A DNA stretch of 5,912 nt from NCBI GenBank assembly GCA_019690055.1, contig JADGGF010000292.1:1-5912 (forward strand), read 5' to 3'. Positions 1 to 5,912 of this stretch are shown in pieces. This DNA is from Micromonosporaceae bacterium. GTDB lineage: Bacteria; Actinomycetota; Actinomycetes; Mycobacteriales; Micromonosporaceae. The notes beneath the pieces are model-generated. The model had not been told where the DNA came from. It did no database searches and saw only the letters and a list, made by a program, of their open reading frames with translations. The position numbers were made by a program, and so were the translations under genes. Numbering within the stretch: position 1 is the stretch's first letter; each line of letters opens with the position of its first letter.

Positions 1-987
<987 letters not shown>

Positions 988-993
988 GCGCGG

Positions 994-997
994 CTCC
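994..997 (-). promoter_or_regulatory. Shine-Dalgarno GGAG for the aminotransferase
   Basis: On the minus strand GGAG (plus-strand CTCC) ends six bases before the GTG at 987. This is normal spacing and is the main reason for choosing that start over the in-frame GTG at 1002, which has no purine-rich leader. The N-terminal extension it creates (residues 1-26) is low in conserved character, so a start at 909 cannot be excluded. Confidence 0.5.
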
Positions 998-1009
998 GTC
1001 ACGTGCGGC

Positions 1010-1015
1010 AGGGTA
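1010..1015 (-). promoter_or_regulatory. Candidate -10 element for the aminotransferase
   Basis: Read on the minus strand, 1015 to 1010 is TACCCT, which fits the TANNNT pattern of actinobacterial -10 boxes. It ends seven bases before the in-frame GTG at 1002, so transcription could begin at or next to that codon and give a leaderless message, or a short leader carrying the GGAG for the GTG at 987. I see no good -35 box at 17-18 bp. One hexamer in GC-rich DNA is weak evidence. Confidence 0.22.
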
Positions 1016-1039
1016 CACCCCCGGAACCGATCAGGCCGC

Positions 1040-1066
1040 CTGCGCAAAAGTCGGCTTTCTGCGCAG
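1040..1066. repeat. Inverted repeat (11-bp stem, 4-base loop) between the divergent genes
   Basis: The left arm 1040-1050 (CTGCGCAAAAG) pairs with the right arm 1055-1066 (CTTTCTGCGCAG) in 11 base pairs, with one unpaired C at 1059 and the loop TCGG at 1051-1054. The outer parts are two copies of the self-complementary hexamer TGCGCA (1041-1046 and 1060-1065), 19 bp apart. No T-run follows on either strand, so it is not a standard intrinsic terminator. Its place between divergent starts suits an operator or a 5'-leader hairpin. The structure is seen directly; the role is inferred. Confidence 0.6.
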
Positions 1067-1067
1067 C

Positions 1068-1093
1068 GATCTTGCGCGGATCATGGTTAGATC
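1068..1093. repeat. Three GATC tetramers at exact 11-bp spacing before glmS
   Basis: GATC occurs at 1068-1071, 1079-1082 and 1090-1093, each 11 bp from the last, ending six bases before the glmS ATG. A further GATC lies off-register at 1029-1032. The spacing is about one helical turn, so all three would face the same side of the DNA. This could be a phased protein-binding site or chance. The bases between the tetramers are not conserved, which weakens the repeat reading. Confidence 0.4.
1087..1093 (+). promoter_or_regulatory. Candidate -10 element for glmS (possible leaderless start)
   Basis: The AT-richest hexamers upstream of glmS are TTAGAT (1087-1092) and TAGATC (1088-1093), which end six or seven bases before the ATG at 1100. 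That is the spacing seen when an actinobacterial transcript starts at the initiation codon. No Shine-Dalgarno lies 5-10 bases upstream; that stretch is C-rich (1095-1099). Neither hexamer fits TANNNT fully and no clear -35 box is present, so this is tentative. Confidence 0.2.
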
Positions 1094-1099
1094 ACCCCC

Positions 1100-3040
1100 A
1101 TGTGCGGAATCGTGGGGTATGTGGGCGCCCGACCGGCGCTCGGCATCATCGTCGAGGGACTGCGTCGGCTGGAGTACCGCGGCTACGACTCGGCCGGAGT
1201 GGCCGTCCTCGGAAAGGACTCGGGGGCGTCGCCGGACGAGGGTCTGGACCTCATCACCGTCAAGCGCGCCGGCAAGCTCGGCAACCTCGAGCAGGAGCTG
1301 GCGGCCCAGGCCCCGGAGAGCGCCATCAACACCGGCACGACCGGCATCGGGCACACCCGGTGGGCGACCCACGGCAGCCCGACCGACCGCAACGCCCACC
1401 CGCACCGCTCCCGCAACGGCCGGCTGGCCATCATCCACAACGGCATCATTGAGAACTTCGCCGCGCTGCGGGCCGAGCTGGAGGCGGCCGGGGTCGAGTT
1501 CGTCAGCGAGACCGACACCGAGTGCGCGGCCCACCTGCTCGAGCAGGAGTTGGCGAACGTGCGGGCCGAGCTGGCGGCGGGCACCGCGCCCGCCGCGCTG
1601 GCGGACTCCCGGGCCGAGCAGCTCGCCGAGGCGATGCGGCGCATGTGCCGGCGGCTGGAGGGAGCGTTCACGCTGCTCGCCGTCGACGCCGACACCCCGG
1701 ACGCCGTGGTGGGGGCCCGCCGCAACTCGCCGTTGGTCGTGGGACGGTCCGAGGGCGAGAACTTCCTCGCCAGCGACGTATCCGCATTCATCGCCCATAC
1801 GCGCGAGGCCATCGAGCTGGGCCAGGACCAGGTCGTGCTCATCACCCCGCACGCCGTGCACATCACCACCTTCGACGGCACGCCAACCGAGGGCAAGCAG
1901 TTCCACATCGACTGGGACGCGGCCGCCGCCGAGAAGGGCGGCTTCGACTACTTCATGCTCAAGGAGATCGCCGAGCAGCCGCGCGCCGTGGCTGACACGC
2001 TGCGCGGCCGGTTGAGCCCGACCGGCGAGTTGATGATGGACGAGACCCGCCTGACCGAGGCGGAGCTGCGCAGCGTGGACAAGGTGTTCATCGTCGCCTG
2101 CGGCACGGCCTACCACGCCGGCCTGGTGGCCAAGTACGCGATCGAGCACTGGACCCGGCTGCCCTGCGAGGTGGAGCTGGCCAGCGAGTTCCGGTACCGC
2201 GACCCGGTCCTGGATTCGTCCACATTGGTCGTCGCCATCTCCCAGTCGGGCGAGACCATGGACACGCTCATGGCGCTGCGCCACGCCCGGGCGCAGAAGG
2301 CGCGCGTGCTCGCCATCTGCAACACCCACGGCTCATCGATCCCGCGGGAGTCCGACGCGGTGCTCTACACGCACGCCGGTCCCGAGATCGCGGTCGCCTC
2401 CACCAAGGCGTTCCTCACCCAGCTCGTGGCCTGCTACCTGGTCGGCCTCTACCTGGCGCAGGCGCGGGGCGTGAAGTTCGCCGACGAGGTACGGGCCGTG
2501 CTCGACCAGCTGCAACAGATGCCGGGCGCGGTGGACCAGGTGCTGGAAACCATGGACGCCGTACGGGCGCTGGCCCGCGACCTCGCCTCGTCGCGCTCCG
2601 TCCTGTTCATCGGGCGGCACGTCGGCTACCCGGTCGCCCTCGAGGGCGCGCTGAAGCTCAAGGAGCTCGCCTACATGCACGCCGAAGGGTTCGCCGCCGG
2701 CGAGCTCAAGCACGGGCCCATCGCGCTCATCGAGCAGGGCACCCCGGTCGTGTGCATCGTGCCCTCGCCGGTCGGCAAGGACAGCTTGCACGACAAGGTG
2801 GTCAGCAACATCCAGGAGGTCCGGGCCCGGGGCGCCCGCACCATCGTGATCGCCGAGGTGGGCGACACCTCCGTGCGGCCGTACGCCGACCACCTCATCG
2901 AGGTGCCGGCCACCCCGACGCTGCTCGCGCCGCTGGTCACCACCGTTCCGCTGCAGGTGCTCGCCTGCGAGATTGCCACGGCCCGCGGCCACGACGTCGA
3001 CCAACCGCGCAACCTCGCTAAGTCGGTAACGGTCGAGTAG
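1100..3040 (+). CDS. glmS: Glutamine--fructose-6-phosphate aminotransferase (isomerizing), GlmS
   Basis: A cytosolic enzyme that makes glucosamine-6-phosphate from fructose-6-phosphate and glutamine, the entry step to UDP-GlcNAc and peptidoglycan. The product has 646 residues (E. coli about 609, M. tuberculosis about 624). The N-terminal Ntn glutaminase domain (about 2-240) opens with MCGIVGYVG, where Cys2 becomes the N-terminal nucleophile after Met removal; this fixes the start at 1100. It also shows LEYRGYDSAG (24-33), HTRWATHG (85-92), HNGIIEN (113-119) and SETDTE (136-141). Two SIS isomerase domains follow, about 320-455 with SQSGET (381-386) and about 490-630 with LEGALKLKE (514-522) and ELKHGP (535-540). 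It ends in the conserved tail DQPRNLAKSVTVE. By alignment with E. coli from memory, Lys519, Glu522, His538 and Lys641 match the catalytic Lys485, Glu488, His504 and Lys603. Extra residues lie at about 38-50 and 155-177 of the glutaminase domain. There is no clear Shine-Dalgarno and no sign of damage. Confidence 0.98.
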   Translation: MCGIVGYVGARPALGIIVEGLRRLEYRGYDSAGVAVLGKDSGASPDEGLDLITVKRAGKLGNLEQELAAQAPESAINTGTTGIGHTRWATHGSPTDRNAHPHRSRNGRLAIIHNGIIENFAALRAELEAAGVEFVSETDTECAAHLLEQELANVRAELAAGTAPAALADSRAEQLAEAMRRMCRRLEGAFTLLAVDADTPDAVVGARRNSPLVVGRSEGENFLASDVSAFIAHTREAIELGQDQVVLITPHAVHITTFDGTPTEGKQFHIDWDAAAAEKGGFDYFMLKEIAEQPRAVADTLRGRLSPTGELMMDETRLTEAELRSVDKVFIVACGTAYHAGLVAKYAIEHWTRLPCEVELASEFRYRDPVLDSSTLVVAISQSGETMDTLMALRHARAQKARVLAICNTHGSSIPRESDAVLYTHAGPEIAVASTKAFLTQLVACYLVGLYLAQARGVKFADEVRAVLDQLQQMPGAVDQVLETMDAVRALARDLASSRSVLFIGRHVGYPVALEGALKLKELAYMHAEGFAAGELKHGPIALIEQGTPVVCIVPSPVGKDSLHDKVVSNIQEVRARGARTIVIAEVGDTSVRPYADHLIEVPATPTLLAPLVTTVPLQVLACEIATARGHDVDQPRNLAKSVTVE

Positions 3041-3105
3041 CGCCCACCCTCCACCAGCTCGTCACTGGCCTTTACAAGCGCGCCGCCGGCGGTGACCCTG
3101 GGGTA

Positions 3106-5912
3106 GTGTCCGAGCGGTCGCCAGCGCGGGTGGCCAGCCTGCGGGGTCGGGTCGCCGAGCGCGAGGCAGTGGTGAGCCTGATCGATCAGGCCCGGGCCGG
3201 CTGCGGTGGCGTCCTGGTGATCGAGGGCGGCCCGGGCATCGGCAAGACATGCCTGGCCGACGATGTGCTCGCCGAGATCCAGGCCGGCAGCTCACCGCCA
3301 CCGCTGGTGCTCGGCACCCGGGCTCGTCGGCGGGAGGCGAGTCTTCCGTTCGCGACCGCCGACGCGCTGTTCGCGCCAGTGATCGGCCCGAGCTGGCGCG
3401 CGATGAGCGTCGCGGCGATCGAAGGCGGTGACGTGTACCGGCTCGGCGCGCACGCGCTCGAGACGCTCGCCACGCTCGCCCGGCGCCGCCCCGTGGTGTG
3501 CTGGGTCGACGATGCGCAGTGGAGCGACCCGCGCTCGGTGGACCTGCTCGGGTTCGTCGCCGGCCGCCTCGCCGCCCACCGCGTGGCCGTGCTGATCGCG
3601 CAGCGACCGGGTGGACCGGACTGGGAATTCCCGACGCTGCGGCTGGCACCCCTGGACCCGGCGGACGGCACGGCGCTGGTCGCGGACCTGGCGCCCGGGA
3701 TCGACGGCGACGTGGCCCGCGCCCTCGTCGCCCTCGCCGCGGGTAACCCCGGTGCCCTCGCGGACCTGGCGTCGGCGCTCACCCCGGCGCAACGGCGCGG
3801 CGAGGAACCGGTACCGCAGACCCTGCCGGCATCCAGCCGCCTCCGCCGTGACTACGCCGCGCGGCTGGCCGCCATGCCCGAGCCAACCCGGCGGCTGGTG
3901 CTGGTGGCGGCCGCCGACCCGAGCCTGACCACGGGCGAGCTGGTGCGCGCGGCCGAGTCGATGGGAGTAGATATTACAGCGGTCGATCCGGCCGAGCGCG
4001 ACGGCCTGATCCGGATCAGCGGCGACGAGGTACAGATACCGGAGCCGCTCGCCCGGTGCGTGGTGTACGAGGAGGCGACGCTGTCCGCGCGCCGGGCCAC
4101 CCACGCTCTCCTCGCCTCGATCCTGGATCCCCACCGATCGGCGGTCCGGACGCTCCTGCACCGCGCCGCGCTGGCGGTGGGCCCCGACCCCGACCTGGCC
4201 GAGGCGCTGGCCGAGTGCGTCCTGGCGCCGGCCGGCTGCACCGCCAACCGAGCGACGGTCCAGAATGGACAGACGCCGGCCGTGCGGGCGCTGGCGCTGG
4301 TGCGCGCGGCCGAACTCTCCATTGACCCGGCGCTCGCCGCGATCCGGCTCGTCGCCGCGGCGCGCCAGCTGTGGGACGGTGGCGAACCGCACCGGGCCCG
4401 CGGACTGCTCCGGCGGGTCCAGGCGGCGGCGCTGCCCCCGGAGGCCAGAGGTGAGTACGACCTGCTCCTCGGGGAGATGGAGCTCCGGGGCCGAACGCCC
4501 GACCGGGCGGGTGCCGTCCTCCTGACCGCGGCTGAGGAGCTGCGCGACAACCGGCACCGGCGGGTGACCGCCCTGCTCAGCGCTGGCGAGGCGCTGTGCC
4601 TGGCGGGGGACTACCCGGAGTTCGGCGCGCTTGCCGACCGAGCGCTGGCGCTGCGCCGTCCGAGCGAGCCGCGCGAGGCCGAGTTCGCCTTCGAACAGCT
4701 CGCTGGGCTGACCGCCATGTTCCGGGGTGACTACCAGGCCGCCGCGCCGTCGTTGCGTCGGGTCATCGCGCTCGCCACCGCGATCGACGAGCCCACCGCC
4801 CTGGTCCGGGCCAGCATGGCGGCGATCGTGCTCGGCGACGACGAGGTGGCGTACCGGCTGGCGATGCGGGCGGCCACGCTCGCCGAGGCCGAGGGCTGGC
4901 AGGCCGCCGTGCCGCGGGCGCTGGAGGTGGCCGCCGCCGCCGAATGCGCACTCGGCCGCTACACCGCCGCGGCGGCGACGCTTGCGCGAGCCATCCCGTT
5001 GGCGTCCGCGACCGGCCAGCAGAGCCTGCACAGCAACCTGGCGGGCCTGCTCGCGGTCATCGCCGCGATGCTCGGCGATCGGGACACCTGCCGGGCTCGC
5101 ATTCGCGAGGCTCGGGCGGGGGAGGTCAGCCGGGCCGCCGCCCTGGTCGAGTGGGCGCTGGGCATCCTGGACCTCAACGACGGCCGGGCGGCCGAGGCCG
5201 TGCCCCGGTTGGCTGGGCTGTGCAGCATCGAGTCGGGGCACGGCCAGCTCATCGTCCGGGTTGCGGCGACACCCCATCTGGTCGAGGCGTGCGTACGCTC
5301 GGGCGATCCGGGGGCGGCCCGAGAGGCTCTCGCCATCTTCGATCCGTGGGCCCGACAGACCGGCAACCCGGCGTGGCTGGCCTTGTCCGAGCGTTGCCGG
5401 GCCCTCGTGGCGGAGGACCCGGACCGGGCGGGGGAGCACTTCCGCACCGCCCTGCATCAGCATCAGCGTGCCCGGGCTCGGTTTGAACGCGCGCGTACGC
5501 AGTTGCTGTACGGGCAGGAGCTTCGCCGGATGCGCCGGCGCAGCGCCGCCCGGGAGCAGCTGCGGGCGGCCTACGAGACATTCGAGTACTTCGGGGCGAC
5601 TCCGCTGGCTGAGCAGGCCCGGGCCGAGCTGCGCGCGGCCGGGGAGCGCGTGGCTGCGCGGCCGGGCCACGTCCACCCGATCAGCCGGCTCACCGCGCAG
5701 CAGCGGCAGATCGCCGAGCTGGTCGCCAGCGGTGCCACCAACCGCGAGATCGCGGCCGCGCTGTTCGTCAGCACCCGGACCGTCGACTACCACGTGCGGA
5801 ACATCCTCGCTCGGCTCGGCCTGCGCTCGCGGATCGACCTGGCCCGGATGCTGGCGCCGTCGAGGGGGGGGGGCGCCGCCGGCCCCGCGGCCGCGCCCCC
5901 CCGCGCCGCGGC
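3106..5912 (+). CDS. LAL-type LuxR-family transcriptional regulator with N-terminal ATPase; 3' end not reached
   Basis: A large ATP-dependent transcription regulator (LAL family, MalT-like layout), open for 935 codons to the window edge. Domains seen: an N-terminal LRGRVAERE lead-in (12-20); P-loop GGPGIGKT (41-48); Walker B VVCWVDDAQW (130-139) with Asp135 and Asp136; AAGNPGAL (211-218); LRRDYAARLAAMPEPTRRL (246-264), usual after the ATPase core in this family; a long Ala/Arg/Leu-rich helical stretch at about 390-850, likely TPR-like and used for effector or partner sensing; then a LuxR HTH (about 860-915) with LTAQQRQIAELVASGATNRE (862-881) and STRTVDYHVRNIL (889-901) as recognition helix. 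No signal peptide or membrane span is evident. The GTG at 3106 keeps the LRGR lead-in, but only GGGG two bases upstream could serve as ribosome site; GTG at 3130 is the next in-frame choice. A poor promoter match, TTTACA (3071-3076) with GACCCT 17 bp on, precedes it. It follows glmS by 65 bp. Target genes and ligand cannot be inferred. Confidence 0.9.
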   Translation, partial: MSERSPARVASLRGRVAEREAVVSLIDQARAGCGGVLVIEGGPGIGKTCLADDVLAEIQAGSSPPPLVLGTRARRREASLPFATADALFAPVIGPSWRAMSVAAIEGGDVYRLGAHALETLATLARRRPVVCWVDDAQWSDPRSVDLLGFVAGRLAAHRVAVLIAQRPGGPDWEFPTLRLAPLDPADGTALVADLAPGIDGDVARALVALAAGNPGALADLASALTPAQRRGEEPVPQTLPASSRLRRDYAARLAAMPEPTRRLVLVAAADPSLTTGELVRAAESMGVDITAVDPAERDGLIRISGDEVQIPEPLARCVVYEEATLSARRATHALLASILDPHRSAVRTLLHRAALAVGPDPDLAEALAECVLAPAGCTANRATVQNGQTPAVRALALVRAAELSIDPALAAIRLVAAARQLWDGGEPHRARGLLRRVQAAALPPEARGEYDLLLGEMELRGRTPDRAGAVLLTAAEELRDNRHRRVTALLSAGEALCLAGDYPEFGALADRALALRRPSEPREAEFAFEQLAGLTAMFRGDYQAAAPSLRRVIALATAIDEPTALVRASMAAIVLGDDEVAYRLAMRAATLAEAEGWQAAVPRALEVAAAAECALGRYTAAAATLARAIPLASATGQQSLHSNLAGLLAVIAAMLGDRDTCRARIREARAGEVSRAAALVEWALGILDLNDGRAAEAVPRLAGLCSIESGHGQLIVRVAATPHLVEACVRSGDPGAAREALAIFDPWARQTGNPAWLALSERCRALVAEDPDRAGEHFRTALHQHQRARARFERARTQLLYGQELRRMRRRSAAREQLRAAYETFEYFGATPLAEQARAELRAAGERVAARPGHVHPISRLTAQQRQIAELVASGATNREIAAALFVSTRTVDYHVRNILARLGLRSRIDLARMLAPSRGGGAAGPAAAPPRAA
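5864..5912. repeat. G/C-only right end with a 10-base G run and a perfect inverted repeat
   Basis: The last 49 bases contain no A or T. They begin with ten G in a row (5864-5873). GGGGGGGCGC (5867-5876) is the exact reverse complement of GCGCCCCCCC (5893-5902), with a 16-base G/C loop. Translated in the regulator frame this gives a Gly/Ala/Pro tail after the HTH domain, where LuxR proteins normally stop. It may be a real GC hairpin, but it may also be a poor-quality contig end or miscounted homopolymer, in which case the true stop codon is hidden. The sequence itself is certain; its meaning is not. Confidence 0.7.

Noticed and set aside
1001..1099. A glmS ribozyme or riboswitch upstream of glmS
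   Set aside because: The known glmS ribozyme is a feature mainly of Firmicutes and is longer than the space here. I see none of its architecture, only one short hairpin.
1083..2015. An alternative plus-strand start ATG at 1083 giving a 310-codon frame overlapping glmS
   Set aside because: The frame differs from glmS and yields an Arg/Ser/Pro-rich product without motifs. The MCGIVGY start at 1100 is required by the GlmS mechanism.
1031..2329. A 432-codon open frame on the minus strand opposite glmS
   Set aside because: It is antisense to an intact, motif-complete glmS. Its translation is Gly/Arg/Val-rich with no recognisable domain, as expected for a shadow frame in very GC-rich DNA.
3083..3092. 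The palindrome CCGCCGGCGG between glmS and the regulator as a terminator
   Set aside because: It is self-complementary without a loop, is not followed by a T-run, and such G/C palindromes are common by chance at this base composition.
3961..3984. A low-GC stretch within the LAL gene (residues 286-293, MGVDITAV) as an internal promoter or insertion scar
   Set aside because: It is short, in frame and flanked by normal family sequence. No start codon with a ribosome site or new gene follows on the same strand.
3292..5793. An 833-codon open frame on the minus strand opposite the LAL regulator
   Set aside because: Its length is striking, but the plus frame carries the Walker A, Walker B and LuxR HTH motifs in the right order. 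The antisense product is Arg/Gly/Pro-rich without any family motif.

Overview
The window looks like chromosomal DNA from a high-GC actinomycete. GC is high throughout with strong G/C third-position bias, GTG starts occur, and the proteins most resemble actinobacterial homologues. The GlmS protein follows the Mycobacterium tuberculosis type closely as I recall it, and the large LuxR/LAL-type regulator is the kind common in Micromonosporaceae and Streptomyces. Micromonosporaceae is my best guess, but this is inference from memory, not a search.

Layout: (1) Bases 1-987, minus strand, hold the N-terminal 329 residues of a PLP-dependent class I/II aminotransferase of the actinobacterial DapC (N-succinyldiaminopimelate aminotransferase) type. 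Its C-terminus lies beyond the left edge. (2) Bases 988-1099 are a 112-bp divergent intergenic region. It holds an 11-bp stem inverted repeat, three GATC tetramers spaced exactly 11 bp apart, and weak promoter-like hexamers close to both start codons. (3) Bases 1100-3040, plus strand, encode a complete 646-residue GlmS, with every catalytic landmark I could check intact. (4) After a 65-bp gap without a convincing terminator, bases 3106-5912, plus strand, encode a large LAL-type regulator: P-loop ATPase, long helical region, C-terminal LuxR HTH. Its frame stays open to the right edge and the final 49 bases contain only G and C.

How the genes may work together: GlmS makes glucosamine-6-phosphate, the first committed step towards UDP-GlcNAc and so peptidoglycan. 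If the aminotransferase really is DapC, it acts in the lysine/meso-diaminopimelate branch, which supplies the peptide cross-link of the same polymer. The divergent 112-bp region could then co-regulate two cell-wall precursor pathways. The LAL regulator may be co-transcribed with glmS or independent; the sequence does not decide. I found no mobile element, CRISPR array, RNA gene or clearly novel system. Apart from the intergenic structure and the odd right-hand end, this is ordinary core-genome content.
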